Assembly (NCBI RefSeq): GCF_017654315.1
Contig: NZ_CP072203.1
Coordinates: forward strand, 1,302,001 to 1,366,000
Source of the DNA: Gordonia polyisoprenivorans
GTDB lineage: Bacteria > Actinomycetota > Actinomycetes > Mycobacteriales > Mycobacteriaceae
Direction of reading: 5' to 3'
Length of the DNA: 64,000 nucleotides
Position 1 is the stretch's first letter. The number at the start of each line of letters is the position of its first letter. The notes under the pieces were generated by a model, which saw only the letters and a list, made by a program, of their open reading frames with translations, searched no databases and was not told the DNA's origin. Below, one piece after another: positions 35,377-47,132 of this stretch. Made by a program: the position numbers and the translations under genes.

Positions 35377-38376
35377 TCAGCGCAAGAGTGTGAGCAGTGC
35401 GGTGCGTCGTGAGCGCGGACCGTCACCGAGATCGATGACCGCGAAATCGCGCCGATAGCGGGCGCCCCGAGCGGCGGCGGCGAGGACGTCGGAGGGTCCT
35501 GCGCCGGTGACGAGGGCCACCGCGGCCGCCGCGGCGCCCAAGGCAGGCAGGTTGGCGGCCGGCGCTGCGACCAAGCGCGACAACGAAACCCGTAACGACT
35601 CGGCGGCCAGACGTGCGGCGACCACCTCGCCGGTGCGCTGCAGGATCACCGCGCGCACACCGTGCAGATAGGCGCAGTGGGCATCGGAGGTTGGCCCGAT
35701 GATCTCGATGACGCGTTCGGCAGATCGGCGAGCGCCCGACGGATCGTCGGCGACCCGCAGATCGGCAAGTGCGGCGTGGGCGGTCGCGACGAACGCTCGC
35801 GGAGAATCACCGGAGTCGCGCAGACAGGTCTCGAGCAACTCGACGGCGACATCCGGCGCGGAGACCGACAACGCGATCGCCTGATGGACCCGGGTGCGGG
35901 AGCTCTCTTCCAGGAATCCCAGGGCCGCATAGCCGTCGGCGGCACGCGCGAACAAGGTTGCGGCACCGGCACGGTCGCCGAGGAGCAGGTGTCCGCGGCC
36001 GAGACGGTGGCGTGCCGCCGCGGTCAACCATGGATGACCGGAGCGTTCGGCCGCGACGACCGCCCGCAGCGCCGACCGCCGGGACATCGACGTCGCGGCA
36101 GCGAACTCGGCGATGTCGGAGCGCGCCATCTCGGCCACGGCGGCGACCATCGGATTCGCCGATCGCGAGGCCCGCGCGAGCACGTACGCGAGCCGGCGTG
36201 GCGAGCCGCACACGGCCTCGACGATCGGGGCGAGATGCTCGGGGGGAGGGTGTCGCCGCGCCGTCCGGCGCAGCGCGGCACGGGCCCGCCCGGCTGCCCG
36301 ATACCGGCCGAGTGCAATGAGATAGCCGGTGGCACAGAGGAGTCCGGGAATCTCGGCCGATTCGCCGCAGCCCGGGTCGCCGCAGCCCGAGACGGCTGCC
36401 TCGGCGAGGTCGCCGAGGTTCGGGTGTCCGCCGGTGCGCACCACCCGCCACAGGGTGATCGGCAGCAGCCGGGCGGGCGCCCCGGGGTCCGCCGGGTCGG
36501 GGTCGCCGACGACGGAGTCGAGGACGGCGAGCACCGCGTCGGTCGTCTCGTCGAGCCGAGCGAGGGTGGCGGTGACGTCGGTGCCCGTCAGTTTCTCCGC
36601 GACGTCGGTCATGAGTCGGCTCGCCCAGGCGACCTTCTCGCGACGCAGCGCGGTTGCGCGCGCGGGATCGGCAGCGGTGCGGGCTCGTGCGAACTCCCGG
36701 ACCGTCTCGGTGAGTCGGTACCGGGTCGCCCCGTCTGGATGATCGACGACGGCGGCGAGCGAATGATTGCAGACCTCGGCCAGTGATCGCTCGGTCACCT
36801 CGGCGAACATCAGCGCGTCGTCGAGGCGCACGTCACCGGGAAGCGAGGCGAGTGCCTCTAGCGCGTGCTGTGCGTTGGCTGGCAACAGTTCCCAACTCGT
36901 CGACACGATCTCGGCCAGTGATCGCCGGCGTCCGCCGCCGGTCGGGGTGAGGAGTTCGAACCGTGAATCGACGCGATCGAGGAGGTCGCGGGGGGAGAGG
37001 TGGCGTAGCTGAGCGGCCGCGAGTTCGATGGCCAGCGGTGAACCGTCGAGCCGAGTGCACAACTCAGCGAGCACCGTGACATCGGTCTGTATTCCCGGTC
37101 GCAGTGCGCGAATCCGCCGTTCGAACAGTTCGGCCCCGTATGCGGGGGTCAACGGTGACACCGTGACGACCCGCTCGTCGATCAGGCCGAGCCCGATGCG
37201 GCTGGTGGACACGATGGTGAGATCCGAACGCCGAGAACGGATGTCGGTGATGAGATCGGCGACGAAGCCGACCAGGTGCTCGCAGCCGTCGAGCACGATC
37301 ACCGCGCCGCCGGCGGCCAGGTGTGCCAGGGCGGCACCGGCGATGGCGGCCGCGGACACCGAACCGGGTGTCGGTGCAGGCGCGGTGCCCTGCTCGGGCA
37401 GGGCACCGCGTCCGAGTGCGGCCGCCACGGCCGCACGCACGTCGTCGGGGGACCGCGCGGCGGACAGATCCACGAAGACATTGATCGGGGTATGGACGGC
37501 GATGTACTCGGTGACCAGTCGTGTCTTGCCGATCCCGCCGGGACCCAGCACCGTCACCACCGACGACTCACGTAGCGCCGCGGACAACTGCGTCATCATC
37601 TCGGGATCGGCGAGGTAGTCGTCGGAGGGAGGTGGGGGAGTTCGTGGCGGCGGCGCGTAGGTGAGCGCGGCGCTGTGGGCCGCAGCCAGTTCGGGTCCGG
37701 GGTCGGCGCCGAGCGCCTCGGCGAGCTCGGCGGCGATCCGGGCGTGGATCTGCAAGGCGGCGTTGGGGTCTCCGGCGGCAAGGGCGGCCCGCATGTGTAC
37801 CGCGGCGAGATGCTCGTCGAGTGGTCGGCCCTCGCGTGCGGTCGCCAACTCGGTGGCCACGATCTGTGGTTCGGTCCGCAGCCGCCGGCGCCAGTCGGCC
37901 TCCTGTAGTGCGCAAAATACACGTTCGGCACGGGCGGTGAGCCGTTCGCGCAGATCGCCGTCGGGGAGGTCGGCGCCCGGCTGGCCGCGCCAGTTCTGCA
38001 GCCCGGCACCGCATCCGGTGTCGGAGGGCCGCGTTGACCGTGAGAGACTCTCGGCGACAGCGAGATCCGACACCGGCCCGTCGACGACCAAGCGATATCC
38101 CGCCGCCGAGCCGGCGATCGCACCGGCGCCGAGAATTCTTCGGAGACGCGAAATCTGGGTCTGGACCGCCCCGTTCGGATTCTGGGGAGCCCGGTCCGGC
38201 CAGGCATCGGCGACGAGCGTGTCGACGGCGACGGGTCGCGGATGGGCAAGGACGAGTGACACCAGCAGGCTGCGCGCACGTCCCGAGGTGACCGGCGTCG
38301 GCTCGCCCGCGGCGGTGAACACACAGACCGGCCCCAGCACGCCGACCCTCGGGTGGGTCCGGGCCGCCTCGGTCAC
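35377..38376 (-). CDS. AfsR/SARP-type transcriptional regulator
   Basis: A 999-residue regulator. An N-terminal OmpR-like winged helix (VAVDTLVADAWPD, GAVQTQISRLRRIL, about residues 30-100) is followed by a bacterial transcriptional activation (BTAD) domain to about 240. An NB-ARC-type ATPase has P-loop GPGGIGKT (278-285) and DRVDSRFELLTPTGGGRRRS; a long helical TPR-like C-terminus completes it. AfsR/SARP proteins typically activate the secondary-metabolite cluster they lie in. It begins with GTG 38376, 15 bases after the nitroreductase stop, and sits directly upstream of the exporter and A2, so it probably governs this locus. Confidence 0.88.
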   Translation of the reverse strand: MTEAARTHPRVGVLGPVCVFTAAGEPTPVTSGRARSLLVSLVLAHPRPVAVDTLVADAWPDRAPQNPNGAVQTQISRLRRILGAGAIAGSAAGYRLVVDGPVSDLAVAESLSRSTRPSDTGCGAGLQNWRGQPGADLPDGDLRERLTARAERVFCALQEADWRRRLRTEPQIVATELATAREGRPLDEHLAAVHMRAALAAGDPNAALQIHARIAAELAEALGADPGPELAAAHSAALTYAPPPRTPPPPSDDYLADPEMMTQLSAALRESSVVTVLGPGGIGKTRLVTEYIAVHTPINVFVDLSAARSPDDVRAAVAAALGRGALPEQGTAPAPTPGSVSAAAIAGAALAHLAAGGAVIVLDGCEHLVGFVADLITDIRSRRSDLTIVSTSRIGLGLIDERVVTVSPLTPAYGAELFERRIRALRPGIQTDVTVLAELCTRLDGSPLAIELAAAQLRHLSPRDLLDRVDSRFELLTPTGGGRRRSLAEIVSTSWELLPANAQHALEALASLPGDVRLDDALMFAEVTERSLAEVCNHSLAAVVDHPDGATRYRLTETVREFARARTAADPARATALRREKVAWASRLMTDVAEKLTGTDVTATLARLDETTDAVLAVLDSVVGDPDPADPGAPARLLPITLWRVVRTGGHPNLGDLAEAAVSGCGDPGCGESAEIPGLLCATGYLIALGRYRAAGRARAALRRTARRHPPPEHLAPIVEAVCGSPRRLAYVLARASRSANPMVAAVAEMARSDIAEFAAATSMSRRSALRAVVAAERSGHPWLTAAARHRLGRGHLLLGDRAGAATLFARAADGYAALGFLEESSRTRVHQAIALSVSAPDVAVELLETCLRDSGDSPRAFVATAHAALADLRVADDPSGARRSAERVIEIIGPTSDAHCAYLHGVRAVILQRTGEVVAARLAAESLRVSLSRLVAAPAANLPALGAAAAAVALVTGAGPSDVLAAAARGARYRRDFAVIDLGDGPRSRRTALLTLLR

Positions 38377-38391
38377 GATGTCAGGCCGGGA

Positions 38392-38964
38392 TCACTGTGC
38401 GGTGGCGAACGGCTCGCCCCACCTGCGGGCGAACGCGATCTCGCTCAGCGGCAACCGTTCTCGGGGTTGGCTGTCGCGGTCGGCGACGTCCGGGTCGAGA
38501 AGCGTGCGGTCGTCGGCGAGGCGGCCGAGCGCGAGTATCACCATCGGCCGTTTGTCGGCCGGGACGTCGAATGACGCACGTGCGTCGCTCGCGTCGAAGC
38601 CGGCCATGGGATGGGGGTTGATCCCCATGGATACCGCCTGAATGCTCATCTGGGCCACCGCGAGACCCAGGTCGACGGCGCCGTAGTCGTGCAGTTTGGC
38701 GTCGTCGGCGGCGTCGCTGGTGCACACCAGGATCAGCGCGCCGGCCGCAGGCGCCCACCCCTTGTTGCCGCGAGTGAGGGTGGAAGCCAGCCGCTCGAAC
38801 GTGGCGTCGCCGCGGAGACCGACGACGAAGCGCACCGGCTGGATTCGACCCCACGTCGGCGCCCACCGCCCGGCCTCGAGGATGTCGGTGATCTCGTCGG
38901 TGCTGATCGTGGCCTCGGGGTCGTATCCCCGCGCGCTCCAGCGGTCCCTGATCGGTGCATGCAC
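38392..38964 (-). CDS. Nitroreductase-family protein
   Basis: A 190-residue FMN-dependent nitroreductase-like protein. Recognisable parts are the opening RWSARGYDPEATISTDEI, LEAGRWAPTWGRIQPVRFVV and LGLAVAQMSIQAVSMGINPH, with an ALGRLADD end segment. These enzymes reduce nitro, quinone or enone groups with NAD(P)H. It starts at GTG 38964, 10 bases after the MFS pump stop, and ends 15 bases before the AfsR-type regulator, so it probably shares their transcript. The native substrate is unknown. Confidence 0.85.
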   Translation of the reverse strand: MHAPIRDRWSARGYDPEATISTDEITDILEAGRWAPTWGRIQPVRFVVGLRGDATFERLASTLTRGNKGWAPAAGALILVCTSDAADDAKLHDYGAVDLGLAVAQMSIQAVSMGINPHPMAGFDASDARASFDVPADKRPMVILALGRLADDRTLLDPDVADRDSQPRERLPLSEIAFARRWGEPFATAQ

Positions 38965-38974
38965 CTCGCCGAGC

Positions 38975-40510
38975 CTACGACGTCTGCGTGGCCGATTCCG
39001 TCGTCACCGACTCCGGTGTGCGCATCACCACAGCGAGCACCACCGCCAGCACCGTGAGCGTGATCACCGCGGCAAGCGAAGCGGCGTGAACCCCGTCGAC
39101 GAAGGCCGTGCGGGCCGCGTCGGCGAGTGCGGTGCCGTCGGCACCCATGCCGGTCGCTCGATGCAGGGTCTCGCCGAGGGTGTCGCCGAACCCGGCTCCC
39201 GAACTGTGCTCGCGGAACACCAGCGTCGCCAGCGAGCCGAGCAGCGCCAGACCGAGTGCGGTGCCCAATTCGAAGCTGGTCTCGGAGATGCCGGATGCCG
39301 CACCCGACCGTTCGGGCGGAACCGATCCGACGACGACGTCGGAGACCAGGCTGAACTGCACGCCGTAACCGATGCCGGCGATCGACGTCGACACCAGATA
39401 GATCCACAGCGGGCTGTCGGTGGACAGCCACAGCAACCCGAGGTTGCCCAGCGCGGCGAGCACCACCGACCCGATGAACGCGGTGCGGGTACCCACCCAC
39501 GCCGAGACCCGGCTGGCACCGATCGAGAAGACAGCGACGGCGATCGCCATCGGCAGCCCGGCCAGCGCGGCGGCCAGGACGTCATGACCCATCACCGACT
39601 GCAGGTACACACCCGTCAGATACGACATACCGCCCAACGCCATCATGCCCACGAGCGCGCAGGCGACCGCGGCGCTGAAGGCGACGTTGCCGAACAGCTT
39701 GAGGTCGAGCAAGGGGGCTCGGGTACGACGTTGCTGCAGGAGGAACACCGCGAACATGATCACGCCGACGACGCCGATCACCGCGACGAGCGGGGTGACA
39801 CCGTCGGCGGCCATCGTCTTGATCGAGTACACGATCGGCAGGATCGCCAGCAGCGACAACGCCACGCCGAGGAAGTCGAAGGGATCGGTCGACGGTGCAC
39901 GGTATTCGGGGACCAGGCGCGGTGCGAGCACGAACAGCACCGCCAGCACAGGGACGTTGATGAGGAAGACGACGCCCCACCAGAAGTGGTGCAGCAGAAT
40001 GCCTCCCACCACCGGACCGATGGCCGAACCGCCCGCGAAGGCGGCCGTCCAGACGCCGATCGCGCGAGCACGATCACGGGCATTCGGAAACATGTTGGCG
40101 ATCAGCGACAGACTCGACGGCATCAGGGTCGCACCACCGATACCCATCAGTGCGCGGGCGGCGATGAGTATCGCCGCACTCGGGGCGAAGGCGGCGACGA
40201 CCGAGGCGACACCGAACATCGCGGCACCGGCGAGCAGAATCCGTCGCCGGCCGAGCCGGTCGCCGACATTGCCCATCGTGATCAACAGACCGGCGATGAG
40301 GAACCCGTAGATGTCGAGAATCCAGAGTTGCTGGGCGGCGCTGGGGTCGAGCGCATCGGTGATCGACGGGATCGCCAGATAGAGCACCGAGAAGTCCATC
40401 GACACCAGTAGGACGGGCAGCGTCAGCACGGCCAGTCCGAGCCAGGTACGGCGATCGGCGACCGAGGTGTCCCGGTTGCGCTGATCGGTCGTGCGGCATT
40501 CGGTGGTCAT
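38975..40510 (-). CDS. MFS drug-efflux transporter (DHA2, 14-helix type)
   Basis: A 511-residue transporter with about 14 membrane helices. Motif A (GNVGDRLGRRRILLAG), motif C-like ALMGIGGATLMPSSLSLI and the DHA2 start LPVLLVSMDFSVLYLAIPSI with AAQQLWILDIYGFLIAG are clear. It resembles LfrA/EmrB/QacA-type multidrug pumps. The ATG at 40510 is preferred over the long upstream reading. It is divergent from a TetR repressor whose palindromic operator lies in the 183-base gap, and nitroreductase and AfsR genes follow in the same direction. Confidence 0.92.
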   Translation of the reverse strand: MTTECRTTDQRNRDTSVADRRTWLGLAVLTLPVLLVSMDFSVLYLAIPSITDALDPSAAQQLWILDIYGFLIAGLLITMGNVGDRLGRRRILLAGAAMFGVASVVAAFAPSAAILIAARALMGIGGATLMPSSLSLIANMFPNARDRARAIGVWTAAFAGGSAIGPVVGGILLHHFWWGVVFLINVPVLAVLFVLAPRLVPEYRAPSTDPFDFLGVALSLLAILPIVYSIKTMAADGVTPLVAVIGVVGVIMFAVFLLQQRRTRAPLLDLKLFGNVAFSAAVACALVGMMALGGMSYLTGVYLQSVMGHDVLAAALAGLPMAIAVAVFSIGASRVSAWVGTRTAFIGSVVLAALGNLGLLWLSTDSPLWIYLVSTSIAGIGYGVQFSLVSDVVVGSVPPERSGAASGISETSFELGTALGLALLGSLATLVFREHSSGAGFGDTLGETLHRATGMGADGTALADAARTAFVDGVHAASLAAVITLTVLAVVLAVVMRTPESVTTESATQTS

Positions 40511-40610
40511 GAGGAGGGCTCCGTATCTGGGGTCTGGGTATCTGGTGTCCGGATTCTTCCATCCGGGGACGAGGTGGATGTGGCGTTCGCGTCGTCGCGG
40601 ATCGGCTCCC

Positions 40611-40653
40611 GCGTACGACGTACGCTCATTGACGGTACGGATATGGGTACGCT
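40611..40653 (+). promoter_or_regulatory. Putative TetR operator and promoter
   Basis: A perfect 15-bp palindrome, GCGTACGACGTACGC (40611-40625), is followed by TTGACG at 40629-40634 and a second GTACGC-TGTACGC motif around 40648-40658. The repeated GTAC/TACG half-sites span the presumed promoter between the divergent TetR and MFS genes, as expected for an autoregulating repressor. Confidence 0.6.
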
Positions 40654-40693
40654 GTACGCAAGTGGAAAATTCCCAGTGCGGGGTGAGGGGAGC

Positions 40694-41401
40694 GTGGTGG
40701 TGGCCCAGCCGGTCCAGAAGCTGACGTCGTCGGCGATCGTCGAGGCAGCCATCGTCGTCGCCGACCGCGACGGGCTCGACGCGCTGTCGATGCGCCGGAT
40801 CGCCGACGAACTCGGCGTCGGCGCGATGTCGCTGTACCGGCACATCGCCGACAAGGACGCGCTGCTACACGCCATGGCCGAGGAGATCGGCACCCGGTTT
40901 CCGTATCCGGTGCAGGATTGCTCACCCACGTGGCGCGAGCGCATCGAGATCGCCGTCGACGTCGACTGGGCGCTCTACCAACGCCATCCATGGGTGGTGC
41001 TCGCGTATGCGACGCCGCGCTATGCCTTCGGGACCGAGTCACTGGCCGGTCTCGATTGGCTCATCGCCGGATTCGTCGACGTCGGCGTCGGGCACGTGCG
41101 GGCGGCGGAGATGGCCCTGGCGTTCTGGTCCTTCGTGAACGGCGTCGCGCTGGCCGCCGTCGGCGAACAGCTTCTCAGTGAGCAACTCCGGCGCCCGGGT
41201 GCGGAGGCGTCGCCGTCACCGGCCGGCGGTCTGGCCGACCTGATCGCCGGGCGGCTCGCCGTCGACCCGACGACCCTGCCGCAGCTGGCCGCCCTCGCAG
41301 GCAACCCGGACGCGACCCGACTCTCGGACCCACGAGCGGTGCTCGACGCCGGGCTTCGCGTGCTGTGTGCGGGTTTCGCCGCTGAAGTGTCGGGTGGCTG
41401 A
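40694..41401 (+). CDS. TetR-family transcriptional repressor
   Basis: A protein of about 235 residues. The N-terminal helix-turn-helix shows SAIVEAAIVVADRDGLDALS, RRIADELGVGAMSLYRHIADK and DALLHAMAEE. The C-terminal ligand domain is of the TetR_C type that follows tetracycline-repressor-like HTHs. Three consecutive GTG codons (40694, 40697, 40700) follow a GAGGGGAG site; the first is reported but either of the others may be used. It is divergent from the MFS pump, the usual repressor-pump pair, with a palindrome between them. Confidence 0.85.
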   Translation: MVVAQPVQKLTSSAIVEAAIVVADRDGLDALSMRRIADELGVGAMSLYRHIADKDALLHAMAEEIGTRFPYPVQDCSPTWRERIEIAVDVDWALYQRHPWVVLAYATPRYAFGTESLAGLDWLIAGFVDVGVGHVRAAEMALAFWSFVNGVALAAVGEQLLSEQLRRPGAEASPSPAGGLADLIAGRLAVDPTTLPQLAALAGNPDATRLSDPRAVLDAGLRVLCAGFAAEVSGG

Positions 41402-41412
41402 GAGTCCCGAAC

Positions 41413-42705
41413 CTACATGGCGTGCGGGTACACCGTCAGCATGTGCGCCCCGAACCACGAACTGGCCAGGACGATCGGCACCATCACGGCCACCCCGATC
41501 GCCGGGCGGGCCCGGGCGAGGACGATGGCCAGCGGCAGGAGCAGCACGAACGCCGGCAACAGCAGCCGGGGCCGGCTCATCATGAGACCACTCGACGCCA
41601 CGATCGACGCCGTCACCAGGACACCGTAGGTCAGGACCGGCCACGGCAACCGGGCCCAGAGTGCCACCACCACCATCACCAGCGTCGCGACGATGATCCA
41701 CGACGTCGCGACCGGTGCCACCTCGCCGGAGTTCACCAGTTGATCGTTGACGAAGGTGAATGCCGCGACGCCCCAATCGAAACGGGTGTCCCAGCCCTGG
41801 GTCTGGATCGTGAACCATCCTGTCGGTGAGCCGGTCTGGGCCCACACCACGGCCAGGTAACCGAGGTAGCCGAGCGGGCTGAGGATCACCGCGAACCAGG
41901 CGCGGGCGGTCGTCCACCCCGACCACGGTGACTCAGACCGGCCGAACAGGTCGATCAGCGCGGCCAGCATCACCACCCCGATGACGACGACAGCGGTCGG
42001 GCGCACTGTCCCGACCAGGCACGCGCAGATCCCGGCGAGCACCCACCGCCGTTGCAGCACCCCCACCAGCGCCCAGATGCTCAGCGCACAGAACAGGGTT
42101 TCGGTGTAGGCCATGTTGAGGACCACCGACATCGGGGTCGCGGCGAAGATCGCGACGAGATACAGCCCGACGCGCCGGGCATATGGGTCACCCGCGTCGG
42201 TGTGGTCGAGAGTGGCGAGCATCGGTGTCCGCCCGGCCATCCGCTCCACGCACAGCACACCCAACCGCGCCGTCCCCACCGCGGCCACGCATCCGAGCAC
42301 CAGATTCAGTAGTACGGCGGCACCGAACGGACTGACGAAGGGAAGGTGGGCGAGTGCTCCCACGGCGTACGGATAGCCGGGAAAGAAGGCGAAGGCGGTG
42401 TCGGCGGTGTGATAGCCGCGGGCGTCGGTGAGCTCGACGGGCACACCGTCGTATCCGTGCTCGGCGATCGCGAGCATCCATTTGCCGTCCCACGCCGACA
42501 ACGACTCCCGCAGCGACGAGCCGCGCAGCGCGTCGAACCGCGCCAGCACGAGAATCCCGACGGCGCGAATCAGCAGGTAGATGCCGATCGGCGCGAGCCA
42601 CGACCGCCACTCGGGGGTGGGCAGTGCGCTCGCTGCCGACGCGTGCGTCGGTTCGACGGGGTCGGGTGTGCGCGCGTCGCGGCCGACGGCACTCGTGGTG
42701 GACAC
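41413..42705 (-). CDS. Polytopic mannosyltransferase-like membrane protein (GPI-mannosyltransferase type)
   Basis: A 430-residue protein with about ten to eleven helices. The first loop carries WDGKWMLAIAEHGYDGVP and HTADTAFAFFPGYPYAVGAL, the acidic WDG and FFPxYP motifs of PIG-V/PIG-M-like enzymes that use polyprenyl-phosphate sugars. In actinobacteria this class builds cell-envelope glycans. The GTG at 42705 is taken as start; a much longer frame running antisense through lysC and asd is not real. It is divergent from lysC and nearly abuts the TetR gene tail to tail. Confidence 0.75.
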   Translation of the reverse strand: MSTTSAVGRDARTPDPVEPTHASAASALPTPEWRSWLAPIGIYLLIRAVGILVLARFDALRGSSLRESLSAWDGKWMLAIAEHGYDGVPVELTDARGYHTADTAFAFFPGYPYAVGALAHLPFVSPFGAAVLLNLVLGCVAAVGTARLGVLCVERMAGRTPMLATLDHTDAGDPYARRVGLYLVAIFAATPMSVVLNMAYTETLFCALSIWALVGVLQRRWVLAGICACLVGTVRPTAVVVIGVVMLAALIDLFGRSESPWSGWTTARAWFAVILSPLGYLGYLAVVWAQTGSPTGWFTIQTQGWDTRFDWGVAAFTFVNDQLVNSGEVAPVATSWIIVATLVMVVVALWARLPWPVLTYGVLVTASIVASSGLMMSRPRLLLPAFVLLLPLAIVLARARPAIGVAVMVPIVLASSWFGAHMLTVYPHAM

Positions 42706-42846
42706 GCAGAGATGGTAGGTCAGCGACCTGTGGAAAGTGCGACCTGCAGGAGGGCGCCGAGCGGCGGCTGCGAGGTGCACGAGCGTCGCCGGTAAGGTTG
42801 TCCCGGCAAACAACGCATCGACACACCTTGCAGGAGGGCAGCCGAC

Positions 42847-45175
<2,329 letters not shown>

Positions 45176-45223
45176 CGGGCGCACGATCATCCCCTCACCC
45201 CTTCGACCGTAAGGCGTTGCGCC

Positions 45224-46252
45224 ATGTCCGCACCCGACTCCCCGTCCCTCGACTCGCGGCTGGGGCATTACTACGTGATCGACGAGCCGTACCTGGTCGG
45301 TCGCGAGAAGGTGCGCGAGTACGCGCGTGCGGTGCAGGACTACCACCCGGTGCACCGGGACGAGAAAGCCGCTGCGCAACTGGGGTATTCGGGTGTGGTG
45401 ACGCCGTTGACCTTCACCTCGATCCCGGCGATGGCCGCCAACCGCGACCTGTTCGAGTCGGTCGTCGTCGGCTACGAGACCTATGTGCAGACCGAGCAGG
45501 TCTTCGAGCAGCATCGGCCGATCGTCGCCGGTGACGAACTGACCACCGACGTCGAGTTGTCCTCTGTTCGGCGGGTGGCCGGACGCGACCTCATCACCGT
45601 CACCAACACCTTCACCGACGCCCACGGCGAGGTGGTGCACACGATGCACACCACCGTGGTCGGGGTGACCGCCGACGAGGTGGACCCGGGGATCTCCGAT
45701 GCGGTGCGCAGCATCATGGTGCACGACGTCAACATGCTCTCCGCCGAGCAGTCGGATGCGGAGTATCACAAGACGGTGCGACCCGAAGGCGAGCAACACA
45801 TCTCGACCGGAGGTGTCGACCGTGAGCCGGGATCGTTGCGGTTCGAGGACCTCTCGGTCGGCGACGAACTCCCGACGCGTCACGCCCGGCTGTCCCGCGG
45901 GGATCTGGTGAATTACGCGGGGGTGTCCGGTGACGGCAACCCGATTCACTGGGACGAGTCGATCGCGAAGCTGGCCGGGCTGCCCGACGTCATCGCGCAC
46001 GGCATGCTGACCATGGGTCTCGGCGCGGGTTTCGTCTCCTCCTGGTCGGGTGATCCGGGTGCGGTGACCCGTTATTCGGTGCGCCTGTCGCAGGTGGCGG
46101 TGGTCTCGGCCGCCGAGGGCGGCGACATCGAGTTCAGCGGGCGGATCAAGTCCCTCGACGCCGAGACCCGCAGCGGCGTGGTGATCATCGTCGCGAAGTC
46201 CGGCGGCCGCAAGATCTTCGGGCTGGCGACGATGAACGTGCGCTTCGCCTGA
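45224..46252 (+). CDS. Fused (3R)-hydroxyacyl dehydratase, HadA/HadB-like
   Basis: A 342-residue two-domain hot-dog protein. The N-terminal FAS1-type dehydratase half (residues about 15-155: YAVQDYHPVHRDEK-like start, PLTFTSIPAMAANRD) is followed by a MaoC half (about 195-340: FEDLSVGDELPTRHARLSRG, DLVNYAGVSGDGNPIHWDES, HGMLTMGLGAGFV). The second half carries the catalytic Asp/His hydratase motif. In mycobacteria HadA and HadB are separate FAS-II subunits for mycolic-acid elongation; fused forms occur in related genera. It follows asd co-directionally after 48 bases. An alternative is an enoyl-CoA hydratase for a modified fatty acid. Confidence 0.8.
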   Translation: MSAPDSPSLDSRLGHYYVIDEPYLVGREKVREYARAVQDYHPVHRDEKAAAQLGYSGVVTPLTFTSIPAMAANRDLFESVVVGYETYVQTEQVFEQHRPIVAGDELTTDVELSSVRRVAGRDLITVTNTFTDAHGEVVHTMHTTVVGVTADEVDPGISDAVRSIMVHDVNMLSAEQSDAEYHKTVRPEGEQHISTGGVDREPGSLRFEDLSVGDELPTRHARLSRGDLVNYAGVSGDGNPIHWDESIAKLAGLPDVIAHGMLTMGLGAGFVSSWSGDPGAVTRYSVRLSQVAVVSAAEGGDIEFSGRIKSLDAETRSGVVIIVAKSGGRKIFGLATMNVRFA

Positions 46253-46325
46253 CGGCCGGAATCCCCGACGCCTGGAATCCCTGACGACCGAAAGGGCAAC
46301 GCGCCCAGGATATGTGGTGGGCGGG

Positions 46326-47033
46326 TCAGCTGCGCTCGTCGGCGACCGCTTGCGCCGCCTCATCGATGATTGCGCGCATGGCGTTCTCGGCGGCATCGGG
46401 TTCGCCGAGCCGGATCGCGCGGGCGACGTCGTCGTGCAGTGCGATGGCCGCGGGGTTGGGCCGGGCGGGCATCATGCCGTGATGGGTACGGCCGGTGAGG
46501 ACCTCGCCGACCACCCCGGTCAGTGCCCGGAACATCTCGTTACCGCTGGCCTCGAGGAGGCCGCGGTGAAAGATCTTGTCGGCCAACAGGTAGGCGTCGA
46601 GGTCTCCGGTCCGTCCGTGCACGGCCATGTCGGAGGCCGCGGCGGCGAGTACGCGGCACTGGTGTTCGTCGGCGCGCCGGGCGGCCAGTGCGGCCGCGGC
46701 GGGCTCGATACCCCGGCGTAGTTCGGACAGCGTCAGCAGGAAGGCGGCGCGATCGGCGCCGTCGAGGCGCCACCGGATCAGTCGCGGATCGAACACACTC
46801 CAGCGGGTTCGGGGCTGCACGGTGATCCCCACGCGTCGCCGCGACGCGACGAGTCCCATCGATTCGAGTACGCGGATCACCTCGCGAGCCAGGGTGCGGG
46901 ACACCGCGAACTCGGTCCCGATCCCGTCGAGGGTCTCCACGGCGCCCTCGGGCAGATCGCCGGAGGCGATGCGCACCCCGAGTTCGGTGAGCACCTGTTC
47001 GTGCCGATCGGTGGCGGCAGTGGTCTCGGTCAC
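46326..47033 (-). CDS. gntR: GntR/FadR-family repressor of gluconate genes
   Basis: A 235-residue regulator with an N-terminal winged helix (GAVETLDGIGTEFAVSRTLA, REVIRVLESMGLVASRRRVG) and a C-terminal FCD all-helical ligand domain (LLTLSELRRGIEPAAAALAA, with His-rich metal/ligand positions near LADKIFHRGLLEASGN). It is divergent from gntK-gntT across 154 bases, so it most likely represses them until gluconate or a phosphorylated derivative binds. The naming is by context. Confidence 0.8.
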   Translation of the reverse strand: MTETTAATDRHEQVLTELGVRIASGDLPEGAVETLDGIGTEFAVSRTLAREVIRVLESMGLVASRRRVGITVQPRTRWSVFDPRLIRWRLDGADRAAFLLTLSELRRGIEPAAAALAARRADEHQCRVLAAAASDMAVHGRTGDLDAYLLADKIFHRGLLEASGNEMFRALTGVVGEVLTGRTHHGMMPARPNPAAIALHDDVARAIRLGEPDAAENAMRAIIDEAAQAVADERS

Positions 47034-47132
47034 CCAATCATCTTCTCATTCGTGGGTGTCAATCGCTAAGCGCTGCTGTTTAGGGTCGTGCGATACATAT
47101 AAGACGACGATTGGAAGCCGGTGCTTGCAATA

